A stretch of 64,000 bases of DNA from Clavelina lepadiformis (GCF_947623445.1 NC_135247.1:15936501-16000500), one strand, 5' to 3'; numbered from the stretch's first letter, positions 38,801-48,843 are shown. The notes: generated by a model not told the origin, from the letters alone. Made by a program: numbers and translations.

Positions 38801-40311
38801 ATCTTCCTTTGTATCTGACGCGATTTCAACTGCCGTTTCATTTAATATTTCTACATCTACATGCATATACATTTCAGTAATTTGACTGTCAAGGAAAAGA
38901 AAACCAATGCAAAATGTAAACAGCAGAAAAAACTTAACCTACCAAAATAATTAGATCACCAATGCTACTGAAATGATTGAAAATAAAAATGACCACTCGA
39001 ACCAGGTCACAAATAATGCATAGCAAAATAATAAAAATTTTTAAAAATAGGGCATTAGTGCAATATTTATATATTATATATAATACAAAGCAAACATGGT
39101 TTACCTTGATCATCTTCCTTTGTATCGGAGGCAACTTCAACTGTGGTTTCATTTATTGTTTCTACATCTACATGCATATACATTTCAATAATTTGACTGT
39201 CAAGGAAAAGAAAACTAATGCAAAATGCAAACAGCAGAAAAAAACTTAACCTACCAAAATAATTAGATCACCAATGTTAGTGAAATAATGGAAAACAAAA
39301 GTGACCCATCAAACCAAGTCACAAATAATGCATACTAAAATAATAAAAATTTTGAAAAATAGGGCATTACTGCAATATCTAATACATAGCAAACATGGCT
39401 TACTGTGATCATCTTCCTTTGTATCTGATGCAACTTCAGCAGTTGTTTCATCTACTTTTTCATGCTCTAAATCATATACATTCCATAATTTAACTTACAG
39501 GATAGATAAAATTAATAAACACATTAGAAAGACTTCAGCTAAGGCAAAACTATTTCAGCAATCTACTAAAGTCATAGAAAACAAAACTTGTGACTTAAAC
39601 TGCAACGCGTTATGTTATGTGTGTTATGCAAGCTTTTATAAGAAGCCAAAAACTTTGCAAATTCAAGTATTCAACGCTTCTATATTTAATCTAGGCATAA
39701 AGGTATAAATGCATAATAAGCAACTTTAAACTGAAAGTAATGTACTTACAATTACCACAAAATTTATTTCAACCCTTACCGCTGCTTGCTCACACATACT
39801 GGTTGTTTACAACAGTGTATCAGTAATTTAAAAGCATTCTATTGTGTATTTTTATAAATTTAGTTTCATCTTACAGAAAAATAGTACATTGACTCACAGT
39901 TTTTGCATTTTTGTATAATGGTTGTGCATAAAAAGTTTAACTTTTCGGCCAATGCTACAATTAAAACACTCTAGACGTGTTTTGTGATAACATATTGGCA
40001 GCAAAAATGGAACAGCTATTCATTATACATAAATGTTATTCATTCGTTACATACATGGTTACACAATGCACAAACCAATGTCATTGTGCCTGCAGCACAA
40101 ATTTAATTCATATAGCTTGGCAAGAGAATGAGATTGACCAAGACAAATTGTCATAAGATGTGCATTGCAAATTAAGCACAATTTTATATTTTATACCGAT
40201 ATGTCTATCATCTTTTAAAATTCATGATAAACATGACTTACCGTGATCATCTTCCTCTGTGTCTGAGGCAATTCCAGCATTTGCTTCACCAAGATTAGAT
40301 GAAGATGCCAT
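29889..40311 (-). CDS. Type II membrane astacin-like pseudoprotease with TSP1 and FG-GAP repeats, 803 aa, 22 exons
   Basis: Exons (descending): 40311-40242, 39466-39404, 39167-39105, 38856-38794, 38514-38446, 37813-37751, 37578-37516, 37156-37094, 36851-36789, 36115-36017, 35420-35274, 35188-35028, 34251-34122, 33826-33700, 33287-33118, 32780-32529, 31441-31193, 31122-30987, 30518-30366, 30096-29889. Counting the start exon as the first repeat copy, these join in phase from ATG to TAA. Residues 1-193: acidic duplicated repeats. About 204-224: one membrane helix. About 227-330: Cys-rich, with an antistasin-like CPFGYKSDEKNCP. About 330-555: astacin domain. About 556-638: WSEWSSW TSP1-like segment. 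About 639-803: three FG-GAP/VCBS-like repeats marked by Asp-Leu-Leu-Cys. The zinc-site motif is HLFMHVLGFDHE: His441, His445 and His451 are kept, but the catalytic Glu is Leu442. The Met-turn reads SLMHFP, so the usual Tyr is Phe500. I infer a catalytically dead surface protein. The listing gives 20 coding exons; further 5' untranslated exons are possible. Confidence 0.9.
34314..34827. mobile_element. hAT-type MITE in an intron of the astacin-like gene
   Basis: 514 bp with termini CAGTGATGGAAA and TTTCCACTTCTG (inverted), flanked by GCTTAAAG (34306-34313) and GCTTAAAA (34828-34835), an 8-bp target duplication with one mismatch. The subterminal regions are dense in AAGTCAAGTC/GACTCGAGTC words. 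There is no transposase frame. It sits in the intron between the exons at 35188-35028 and 34251-34122. Confidence 0.8.
36273..36732. mobile_element. Possible degenerate hAT-type MITE in an intron
   Basis: The left end reads CAGAGGTGTACAAC; the right end, inverted, reads TATGGGTGTGCAAC. Flanks GAATAGGG and GAATAATT could be an eroded 8-bp duplication (GAATA shared). An internal GTGGCCCACATAAA word is also typical of such elements. Termini are imperfect, so this is tentative. Confidence 0.35.
36789..40311 (-). repeat. Tandem array of duplicated phase-1 exons (63 nt each)
   Basis: Eight exons (39466-39404, 39167-39105, 38856-38794, 38514-38446, 37813-37751, 37578-37516, 37156-37094, 36851-36789) encode diverged versions of one acidic repeat of about 21 residues, of the type VDETTVEIASDTKEDDH. 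Seven are exactly 63 nt and one is 69 nt; all are phase 1 at both ends, so any can be skipped without a frame change. The start exon carries the same IASDTEEDDH ending. The two exons at 38.8 and 39.1 kb are nearly identical together with about 250 bases of flanking intron, showing a recent tandem duplication. Confidence 0.9.
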
Positions 40312-42184
40312 TATGATCACAATACAGAACACAGACAATCTAGTTTTTTATCATAATCCAACTTCCAACTAAAAAAAATCTACAGACATGGTAAAGTTAT
40401 CTAAATTCTTTAAATTATGTTAGTCACCCTTCTTCTGTTGATAATATCTTGTTTTATATATATCATACATAAACAGCCAAAAACTTTTTAACTGGAAACA
40501 TGTGGTACACCAGAGTAGTGCGTAAAGTTTTTAGTGCAAGTTGTTTGGTCAATAACAAACGTCGACAAGAGATGAAATTCGTAATAACTGGTTTTCAGAA
40601 ATATAAGCCCATTAAAAATGAAATTGGCAGATAAATATTGGCTAATCACCATGTAAACTCTTATGCATTTCACGACGCATGTTTCGCTGACCACAAATCT
40701 TGACGTTGTATTGCACAAATCCAATACGTAGGAGTTAAGCCGCTGTAAAATACGAACTAAGCAACCTATTTTTTCTTTACCATGTAAAGAAACTCATATG
40801 TTACTCACCTGAGCTAAACATTTATAATCTGATGCGTAAAATCCTGTATGGGTCTTGCATTTTAGCACACAGAGATGTCTGTGCAAAAATATAGGTCTGT
40901 GCAAAAATATGTTTCATGCCACGCCAATATTAAAACTCTAAATATTTTCTGCCGTAACTAAGCCTTGCCTAATTTCTAATTTTTTGACCAAAGATAGCAC
41001 AGTGTTACCATTTCCTTTAGACATTCCAGTTGGCATACCATGTCTTTGGCGTACTCGTTATGTACAACATATTGACCTTTGGCGTATGTGTCGCATAGAA
41101 TGCACCATGGCTAAAGGTCAGGTTGGGATATGCTAGATGGCAGTTGCCATGGATTTAGTATGGAAAGGTTATTGCAATATTTTGAAGCGCATGTGCAATC
41201 AAGACTAGTGAATATAATGAAAATTTTTGCAATTAGCCTAGCCTGCACACTACAAGTATTTAAAAAACTTCAATAGTGGAAAGTGTGGCACATTAACGCA
41301 CGAGATTCATCACTGCGCACACCAAACTTTTTCATCGTCATGCTGATTAAAAATAAATAATTACAAAAAAACAGGTTGTTTGAACACCAATTAAATAGGC
41401 TAAATAAACAAAAAGTTTACGCTTCTGTGCATGCTATCATGCCAAAGTTTGGGTCGTAACTTGCATAATTTCTTGTCGAAAATTGCTGTACTCTCCAGTT
41501 GGCCATAGAGGAATGTTCGGCAGTTGCATACAGAGGATTCAACGTGCAAGTCAAATTTCCTTATTTTTATGCCGATTTATAATAAAAAAAGAAAAACTGG
41601 TTGTTCAAATGCCAATTTATAGTTAATAAACAAAGAATTGAGGTTTCAGTGCACTCTACCATGTCAAAATATACATCTTTGCATGCACGAAATCTCGTCA
41701 AAAACTTCAGTACTTTCTGGTCGGGATAACACTGAAACTTTCCAGTGTAGGCTTAGCTTAAAAACTTGCATTTCCTCGTCTTCAGTCTTATTTTAAAGGT
41801 AACTAGGCTATTTCGCACCAAATGACAACCTTGCATTTTGACTTCAATCATTTTAATCAATCTTTTTATTCTTTTTCTTAAAAGCGCGGTGGAGACAAAA
41901 ACTCAAGCCAGTTGCTAATAACACACACAAATGAACAGGAAAAAGCCGAAAAGGCTTAAGACGTGCTCAAAATAATGTTAATAATTGCTGGTAACAACTA
42001 GCACGCCACTAACCTATAATTAGGCTAGTTAAATCCATAAAACATAAGTTGAAAAAGCTAAAATTAAGCAAAAGAGCATCAGGTGGTGTATTCAAGCAAC
42101 TGATGAATGAAAACTGTTTCAATGCTGTACATCAGTGAAAAACACAAACTTTGATAATGAGTTTCCAACTTATAATGGTATGGT
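40312..42184. other. 5' flank of the astacin-like gene, nothing recognised
   Basis: Presumed promoter and 5' UTR region of the - strand gene followed by AT-rich intergenic sequence. I see no coding exon and no complete repeat element. Confidence 0.4.
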
Positions 42185-42268
42185 TCGGCACCACTAGGTA
42201 TCGAACACGGAACATGAACCACGTTTGTTGCTGACCAGCGATTAAACCACTCGTCTATTGAACCGACA
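42185..42268 (-). pseudogene. tRNA-like sequence (tRNA pseudogene or SINE head)
   Basis: On the - strand it has an A-box-like GACGAGTGGTTTAATCG and, about 45 bases on, a B-box-like TGTTCGATACC, in the order and spacing of a Ser/Leu-type tRNA. Acceptor-stem pairing is poor, so it is not a working tRNA. It may be the head of a SINE or an old relative of the tRNA-Ser genes in the array to its right. Confidence 0.5.
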
Positions 42269-43319
42269 ATGAAACGTAATGTTTTGCCAAACTTGCTGAT
42301 CACCTGTAAAACAATGGAATAAGCGCCTACACAGGACGCAACCAACAATCAACTTTCCTGCCAACTTCGCTCGTTCTCATAAACGCCTAACGCAACCAAT
42401 TAGGTAGGCCTAGCCCATAGTCCTATACAGTAGGCTACAGCACCAACAAACCCACTTGCCGACGACCAACAGAAGATGCCCCTAACGACGAAAATAAAAC
42501 GTGCATTATTTGCAAGCGTAACCAGGAACACAAATAACGTAATTTGAAGTCATTTTCAAATTAAGTGAGGATCAAGTTCACTAAAGGCTAAAATTGAGTT
42601 AGGAGCTCCTTATTTAAAATCAGCCGGTATAAGCCTATATCAGTAGTAGGCTATTAAGTAATTTGATATTAAGTTATGCATAGTTAAAATATAAAGAACA
42701 TCTAATTAATACCAGATGTTTCAAAGTGCTTTTTGCGTGAAGTTGCCTCAAAAATATCTTGTTTTCCCCAAAGCATTTAGTACTACGTCCATTTAATGGA
42801 TCATACAAACAGTAAAATAGTTGTTAATAATATTTTAGTGCATTTGTATATATGCAAACAAAAACAGATTTCTTTCATCCACCATTAATGTTAAAAATTA
42901 TAGGTAAGTTTCGTTTGCTTGTCATTAGTTGTTTTGTTGAGTTGAAAAGCAGCAGATTCGGATTTGCGTAAATATCAACAATTATTTTTGGTATTTTCAC
43001 GAATCCAAAACTCTTCTTACTTGACACGATGTTTTATGCAGCGGTTAATTACCAGTTTTAAGACTGTAGGCTATAAACTGATTCTTCATCATGTTGTTGT
43101 GAACGTGAATTGGACGATACAAGTTACTTGTGTAGAAGCGGGAACGTATGGACGTGAATATTTTGTTAAATAACTATATGCGAATCAAATGAGCTCAATA
43201 AGCTGTTTACGGCTTATAAATAGCTAAAAAACTGACTTAAGTTAATCCTCGAAGCTTGAATCTTCTGTAAAGAATTTCCAAGTGTTTTGCCATAACGTTG
43301 TTCGTTTGTTGTGGAAAAG
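42269..43319. other. Intergenic sequence left of the tRNA array
   Basis: AT-rich, with no gene or repeat that I recognise. It ends abruptly at 43319/43320 where the tandem array begins at the TTAA of a MITE. Confidence 0.45.
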
Positions 43320-43320
43320 C

Positions 43321-43777
43321 TTAAGGGGTCATGTCCCAATTCAAAGAGATAGGCTTTTCAATGCAAAGTATATTAAATCAAGAAGCTACCAACGCAAAAC
43401 TACATCATAAACCTACCCTGAATTTTGGCTTGCAACAAGACCTAGGTTATGTCTGTCTACAGTCTTAATTTGGACAAAATCCATGTACTCAGTTTTCTAT
43501 AACAATTGCCTAAACTTTACAACAAGTTTTTAGCTTAACACTTTATGACAAATACTCCAAAAAAACAAAAATTCAAACCCACACAAAATTTACAACTTAG
43601 CCTAGACCTGGAACCAGCTGTCGTCAAAGCAACGACGAACTACTCCACATCGACGTCACATGCGCATTGGACCGGAAAATTTTTACTTTTTTTAATATGA
43701 CGCATTGAGTGCGACACGGTCACAATCACTGTGTTGCCGGCACGAAATTGTCGTTTTATTGGGAAGTGACCCCTTAA
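43321..43777. mobile_element. piggyBac-like MITE (unit A)
   Basis: Begins TTAAGGGGTCATGTCCCAAT and ends with the near inverse (ATTGGGAAGTGACCCCTTAA). TTAA at both outer edges fits the piggyBac target duplication. There is no open frame of note. A copy opens every unit of the array, so this element marks the unit boundary. Confidence 0.75.
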
Positions 43778-43958
43778 ACGTGAAGAAATTCATAAATTTT
43801 AGTTTTACTTATGACTATATCTATATATAGATATCTATATATATTATATAAGGTAAGTGATTAGGATTAGGATTAGGTGATTAGTAGGGCAAGTTTTTGC
43901 AACTTTTGCAACTTTATTTACAGCTTCCGGCAGCTTCCTAAATACTCAGGATTTACGT

Positions 43959-44266
43959 GACCTAGACGTGAGTCTAGCCAGCTGGTGGCTTAGACGTGAG
44001 TCTAGCCAGCTGGTGGCCTAGAGTCTAGAGTCTAGAGTCTAGAGTCTGGTGGCCTAGAGTCTAGAGGCTAGAGTCTAGAGTCTGGTGGCCTAGAGTCTAG
44101 AGTCTGGTGGCCAGCTGGTGGCCTAGACGTGAGTCTAGCCAGCTGGTGGCCTACACGTGAGTCTAGCCAGCTGGTGGCCTAGACGTGAGTCTAGCCAGCT
44201 GGTGGCCTAGACGTGAGTCTAGCCAGCTGGTGGCCTAGACGTGAGTCTAGCCAGCTGGTGGCCTAG
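43959..44266. repeat. 28-bp minisatellite (unit A)
   Basis: Repeat word CCTAGACGTGAGTCTAGCC plus AGCTGGTGG: two copies, then a TCTAGAGTC/TGGTGGCC-rich interlude, then five more copies. Copy number in the second block varies between units (five in A and B, seven in G, eight in E), so it evolves quickly. It contains the self-complementary CTAGAC/GTCTAG and CCAGCTGG words. Confidence 0.9.
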
Positions 44267-44473
44267 CCAGCAATGGTCATCAAACGGTTGTTGGCTCGTC
44301 GCTCTGCGGCTCGCTGGTTTGAACCTGCAGCTTGTCTGTCGACGTTCTCCGGTTTTTCCACTGTGCTATGAGTTCCACCCGGCGGCTCTATGCTTTCTGT
44401 GCTTAATGTTCAATGCAAATAGATAAAATCGCACTTTTCGCAAATCACTTATGGAAGCGTGATTCCAATTCCG

Positions 44474-44555
44474 CGTTGGCGGCAGGATTCGAACCCAAGC
44501 GGGCAGAGCCCAGCAGATTTCTGGTCTGTCGCCTTAACCACTCGGCCACGACAAC
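44474..44555 (-). pseudogene. tRNA-Ser(AGA)-type gene, probably decayed (unit A)
   Basis: 82-nt serine-type tRNA with A and B boxes and long variable arm. The anticodon loop reads CCAGAAA, giving anticodon AGA, but position 33 is C instead of the near-universal U. Stem mismatches are visible at 5-68, 27-43 and 49-65, and there is no close T-run terminator downstream (the first TTTT is about 50 bases on). It is likely a pseudogene, although present in every unit. Confidence 0.7.
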
Positions 44556-44632
44556 TGTGCTTAATGCATAGATGAAATAGTTAAAATACCACATTTCCGA
44601 ATATCCATATGAAATTGCAAAAGTAATATCGG

Positions 44633-44714
44633 CGTTGTCGGCAGGATTCGAACCTACGCGGGCTGGGCCCAACAGATTTCGAGTCTGTCGCCTTAACCAC
44701 TCGGCCACGACAAC
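44633..44714 (-). tRNA. tRNA-Ser(CGA) (unit A)
   Basis: GTTGTCG/CGACAAC acceptor stem is fully paired with discriminator G. D arm GCCGAGTGGTTAAGGC; anticodon stem ACAGA/TCTGT with loop CTCGAAA (anticodon CGA, reads UCG); variable arm GGGC-CCA-GCCC; T arm GTAGG-TTCGAAT-CCTGC. A TTTT terminator follows about 13 bases after the 3' end. All signals of a functional Pol III gene are present. Confidence 0.93.
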
Positions 44715-44791
44715 TGTGATTAATGCATAGATGAAATAGTTAAAATGGCACATTTCCGAATATCCATATGAAATTGCAAAAGTAATATCTG

Positions 44792-44873
44792 CATTGTCGG
44801 CAGGATTCGAACCTACGCGGGCAGGGCCCAACAGATTTAGAGTCTGTCGCCTTAACCACTCGGCCACGACAAC
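44792..44873 (-). tRNA. Candidate amber suppressor tRNA-Ser(CUA) (unit A)
   Basis: Matches the CGA gene except at a few sites. The 7-nt anticodon loop between intact ACAGA/TCTGT stems reads CTCTAAA, so positions 34-36 are CUA, which pairs with the stop codon UAG. Serine identity features (long variable arm GGGC-CCT-GCCC, G73) are retained. The acceptor stem is paired with a G1-U72 wobble. A TTTT terminator lies about 13 bases downstream. A one-base change from CGA (G35 to U) explains its origin. Confidence 0.9.
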
Positions 44874-44950
44874 TGTGCTTAATGCATAGATGAAATAGAT
44901 AAAATCGCACTTTTCCGAATATCCATATGAAATTGCAAAAGTAATATCGG

Positions 44951-45032
44951 CGTTGTCGGCAAGATTCGAACCTACGCGGGCATAGCCTAACAGATTTCAA
45001 GTCTGTCGCCTTAACCACTCGGCCACGACAAC
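44951..45032 (-). tRNA. tRNA-Ser(UGA) (unit A)
   Basis: Anticodon loop CTTGAAA gives UGA (reads UCA). Acceptor stem perfect; T stem has one G-U (CTTGC); the variable arm AGGC-TAT-GCCC is slightly weaker. Proximal TTTT terminator present. Unlike the other eight copies, this one keeps C at loop position 32. Confidence 0.92.
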
Positions 45033-45143
45033 TGTGCTTAATGTGAAATGCAAATAGATAAAATGGCACTTTTCTCGAATCACTAGATAGATTCCACCAT
45101 GTCGGTGTTTCCGGAATCTTCTCCTGACTTTCAAATCTGACAA

Positions 45144-45289
45144 GATGAAAATGTAGCTAGCGTAGTCTAGATGAAAATCAAGCTAGCGTAGTCTAGATGA
45201 AAATCAAACTAGCGTAGTCTAGATGAAAATCAAGCAAGCGTAGTCTAGATGAAAATCAAGCTAGCGTAGTCTAGATGAAAATCAAGCTG
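45144..45289. repeat. 26-bp minisatellite (unit A)
   Basis: Five to six copies of GATGAAAATCAAGCTAGCG followed by TAGTCTA. A similar block with small base differences closes the tRNA run in each unit. Confidence 0.9.
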
Positions 45290-45386
45290 ATTTCGAGAAC
45301 TAGCTACGCCTACGTCTCTGTAGTGTATTAACTATAAGCTAGTTTCAACTAAATTTTAAGTACTAAAGTAAACTTCTGTTATTTGC

Positions 45387-45848
45387 TTAAGGGGTCATGT
45401 CCCAATTCAAAGAGATAGGCTTTTCAATGCAAAGTACATTAAATCAAGAAGCTACCAACGCAAAACTACATCATAAACCTACCCTGAATTTTGGCTTGCA
45501 ACAAGACCTAGGTTATGTCTGTCTACAGTCTTAATTTGGACAAAATCCATGTACAGTACTCAGTTTTCTATAACAATTGCCTAAACTTTACAACAAGTTT
45601 TTAGCTTAACACTTTATGACAAATACTCCAAAAAAACAAAAATTCAAACCCACACAAAATTTACAACTTAGCCTAGACCTGGAACCAGCTGTCGTCAAAG
45701 CAACGACGAACTACTCCACATCGACGTCACATGCGCATTGGACCGGAAAATTTTTACTTTTTTTAATATGACGCATTGAGTGCGACACGGTCACAATCAC
45801 TGTGTTGCCGGCACAAAATTGTCGTTTTATTGGGAAGTGACCCCTTAA
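45387..45848. mobile_element. piggyBac-like MITE (unit B), with pogo excision footprint
   Basis: As in unit A but with five extra bases at 45552-45558 (TACAGTA where other empty copies have a single TA), exactly at the pogo insertion site of units F, G and I. Confidence 0.75.
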
Positions 45849-46537
45849 ACGTGAAGAAATTCATAAATTTTAGTTTTACTTATGACTATATCTATATATA
45901 GATATCTATATATATTATATAAGGTAAGTGATTAGGATTAGGATTAGGTGATTAGTAGGGCAAGTTTTTGCAACTTTTGCAACTTTATTTACAGCTTCCG
46001 ACAGCTTCCTAAATACTCAGGATTTACGTGACCTAGACGTGAGTCTAGCCAGCTGGTGGCCTAGACGTGAGTCTAGCCAGCTGGTGGCCTAGAGTCTCGA
46101 GTCTAGAGTCTGGTGGCCTAGAGTCTAGAGGCTAGAGTCTAGAGTCTGGTAGCCTAGAGTCTAGAGTCTGGTGGCCAGCTGGTGGCCTAGACGTGAGTCT
46201 AGCCAGCTGGTGGCCTAGACGTGAGTCTAGCCAGCTGGTGGCCTAGACGTGAGTCTAGCCAGCTGGTGGCCTAGACGTGAGTCTAGCCAGCTGGTGGCCT
46301 AGACGTGAGTCTAGCCAGCTGGTGGCCTAGCCAGCAATGGTCATCAAACGGTTGTTGGCTCGTCGCTCTGCGGCTCGCTGGTTTGAACCTGCAGCTTGTC
46401 TGTCGACGTTCTCCGGTTTTTCCACTGTGCTATGAGTTCCACCCGGCGGCCCTATGCTTTCTGTGCTTAAAGTTCAATGCAAATAGATAAAATCGCACTT
46501 TTCGCAAATCACTTATGGAAGCGTGATTCCAATTCCG

Positions 46538-46619
46538 CGTTGGCGGCAGGATTCGAACCCAAGCGGGCAGAGCCCAGCAGATTTCTGGTCTGTCGCCTTA
46601 ACCACTCGGCCACGACAAC
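46538..46619 (-). pseudogene. tRNA-Ser(AGA)-type gene, probably decayed (unit B)
   Basis: Same loop (CCAGAAA) and stem mismatches as the unit A copy. Confidence 0.7.
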
Positions 46620-46696
46620 TGTGCTTAATGCATAGATGAAATAGTTAAAATACCACATTTCCGAATATCCATATGAAATTGCAAAAGTAATATCGG

Positions 46697-46778
46697 CGTT
46701 GTCGGCAGGATTCGAACCTACGCGGGCATAGCCTAACAGATTTCAAATCTGTCGCCTTAACCACTCGGCCACGACAAC
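46697..46778 (-). tRNA. tRNA-Ser(UGA), hybrid copy (unit B)
   Basis: The 5' two-thirds match the UGA gene (loop TTTGAAA, variable arm AGGC-TAT-GCCC), but the T stem is CCTGC, as in the CGA gene. This is the crossover product that removed the CGA and CUA genes. Folding is intact. Confidence 0.88.
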
Positions 46779-47132
46779 TGTGCTTAATTTGAAATGCAAA
46801 TAGATAAAATGGCACTTTTCTCGAATCACTAGATAGATTCCACCATGTCGGTGTTTCCGGAATCTTCTCCTGACTTTCAAATCTGACAAGATGAAAATGT
46901 AGCTAGCGTAGTCTAGATGAAAATCAAGCTAGCGTAGTCTAGATGAAAATCAAGCTAGCGTAGTCTAGATGAAAATCAAGCAAGCGTAGTCTAAATGAAA
47001 ATCAAGCTAGCGTAGTCTAAATGAAAATCAAGCTGATTTCGAGACCTAGCTACGCCTACGTCTCTGTAGTGTATTAACTATAAGCTAGTTTCAACTAAAT
47101 TTTAAGTACAAAAGTAAACTTCTGTTATTTGC

Positions 47133-47589
47133 TTAAGGGGTCATGTTCCAATTCAAAGAGATAGGCTTTTCAATGCAAAGTACATTAAATCAAGAAGCTA
47201 CCAACGCAAAACTACATCATAAACCTACCCTGAATTTTGGCTTGCAACAAGACCTAGGTTATGTCTGTCTACAGTCTTAATTTGGACAAAATCCATGTAC
47301 TCAGTTTTCTATAACAATTGCCTAAACTTTACAACAAGTTTTTAGCTTAACACTTTATGACAAATACTCCAAAAAAACAAAAATTCAAACCCACACAAAA
47401 TTTACAACTTAGCCTAGACCTGGAACCAGCTGTCGTCAAAGCAACGACGAACTACTCCACATCGACGTCACATGCGCATTGGACCGGAAAATTTTTACTT
47501 TTTTTAATATGACGCATTGAGTGCGACACGGTCACAATCACTGTGTTGCCGGCACAAAATTGTCGTTTTATTGGGAAGTGACCCCTTAA
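47133..47589. mobile_element. piggyBac-like MITE (unit C)
   Basis: Empty copy (no pogo insertion, single TA at the site). Confidence 0.75.
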
Positions 47590-48284
47590 ACGTGAAGAAA
47601 TTCATAAATTTTAGTTTTACTTATGACTATATCTATATATAGATATCTATATATATTATATAAGGTAAGTGATTAGGATTAGGTGATTAGTAGGGCAAGT
47701 TTTTGCAACTTTATTTACAGCTTCCGGCAGCTTGCTAAATACTCAGGATTTACGTGACCTAGACGTGAGTCTAGCCAGCTGGTGGCCTAGACGTGAGTCT
47801 AGCCAGCTGGTGGCCTAGAGTCTAGAGTCTAGTATCTGGTGGCCTAGAGTCTAGAGTCTAGAGTCTGGTGGCCTAGAGTCTAGAGTCTGGTGGCCAGCTG
47901 GTGGCCTAGACGTGAGTCTAGCCAGCTGGTGGCCTAAACGTGAGGCTAGCCAGCTGGTGACCTAGACGTGAGGCTAGCCAGCTGGTGGCCTAGACGTGAG
48001 TCTAGCCAGCTGGTGGCCTAGACGTGAGTCTAGCCAGCTGGTGGCCTAGACGTGAGTCTAGCCAGCTGGTGGCCTAGCCAGCAATGGTTATCAAACGGTT
48101 GTTGGCTCGTCGCTCTGCGGCTCGCTGGTTTGAACCTGCAGCTTGTCTGTCGACGTTCTCCGGTTTTTCCACTGTGCTATGAGTTCCACCCGGCGGCCCT
48201 ATGCTTTCTGTGCTTAACGTTCAATGCAAATAGATAAAATCGCACTTTTCGCAAATCACTTATGGAAGCGTGATTCCAATTCCG

Positions 48285-48366
48285 CGTTGGCGGCAGGATT
48301 CGAACCTAAGCGGGCAGAGCCCAGCAGATTTCTGGTCTGTCGCCTTAACCACTCGGCCACGACAAC
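48285..48366 (-). pseudogene. tRNA-Ser(AGA)-type gene, probably decayed (unit C)
   Basis: As unit A, but the T stem is TTAGG instead of TTGGG, a variant shared with units E and H. Confidence 0.7.
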
Positions 48367-48443
48367 TGTGCTTAATGCATAGATGAAATAGTTAAAATAC
48401 CACATTTCCGAATATCCATATGAAATTGCAAAAGTAATATCGG

Positions 48444-48525
48444 CGTTGTCGGCAGGATTCGAACCTACGCGGGCTGGGCCCAACAGATTTCGAGTCTGTC
48501 GCCTTAACCACTCGGCCACGACAAC
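48444..48525 (-). tRNA. tRNA-Ser(CGA) (unit C)
   Basis: Identical to the unit A CGA gene as far as I can read; TTTT terminator present. Confidence 0.93.
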
Positions 48526-48602
48526 TGTGATTAATGCATAGATGAAATAGTTAAAATGGCACATTTCCGAATATCCATATGAAATTGCAAAAGTAATATC
48601 TG

Positions 48603-48684
48603 CATTGTCGGCAGGATTCGAACCTACGCGGGCAGGGCCCAACAGATTTAGAGTCTGTCGCCTTAACCACTCGGCCACGACAAC
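48603..48684 (-). tRNA. Candidate amber suppressor tRNA-Ser(CUA) (unit C)
   Basis: Loop CTCTAAA; same body as the unit A copy, with fully paired variable arm. Confidence 0.9.
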
Positions 48685-48761
48685 TGTGCTTAATGCATAG
48701 ATGAAATAGATAAAATCGCACTTTTCCGAATATCCATATGAGATTGCAAAAGTAATATCGG

Positions 48762-48843
48762 CGTTGTCGGCAAGATTCGAACCTACGCGGGCATAGCCTA
48801 ACAGATTTCAAATCTGTCGCCTTAACCACTCGGCCACGACAAC
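48762..48843 (-). tRNA. tRNA-Ser(UGA) (unit C)
   Basis: Loop TTTGAAA (U32 variant), anticodon UGA. The spacer downstream has one base change (GAGATTGC) shared with unit E. Confidence 0.9.

Larger units (their letters stand above)
43320..45385. repeat. tRNA-Ser array unit A (2066 bp, four tRNA-type genes)
   Basis: Order: MITE 43321-43777; AT palindrome near 43815-43850; 28-bp minisatellite about 43959-44266; a + strand B-box-like motif near 44315; tRNA-type genes AGA, CGA, CUA and UGA (- strand); 26-bp minisatellite about 45144-45289; 80-90 bases of unique tail. This is the first unit; its left neighbour is non-repeat DNA. Confidence 0.95.
45386..47131. repeat. tRNA-Ser array unit B (1746 bp, two tRNA-type genes)
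   Basis: MITE 45387-45848; minisatellite about 46031-46334; tRNA-type genes AGA and a CGA/UGA hybrid; 26-bp minisatellite about 46886-47035. Two tRNA genes and 318 bases are missing compared with A, exactly two 159-bp periods. The MITE carries a TACAGTA footprint at 45552-45558. Confidence 0.95.

Noticed and set aside
43857-43885. ATTAGGATTAGG tract as interstitial telomere repeat
   Set aside because: Only two or three copies of GATTAG, not the metazoan TTAGGG repeat.
44241-44426. 61-codon frame (MSLASWWPSQQ...) present in every unit
   Set aside because: It starts inside the 28-bp minisatellite, lacks an ATG in good context, and is conserved only because the units are recent copies.
44445-45069. 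Open frames of 140 and 109 codons (MAEWLRRQT..., RGRVVKATDSKSVG...) repeated in each array unit
   Set aside because: They are translations across the tRNA-Ser genes and their 159-bp spacers. Such frames are well-known tRNA-derived artefacts and their repetition follows the array, not protein selection.
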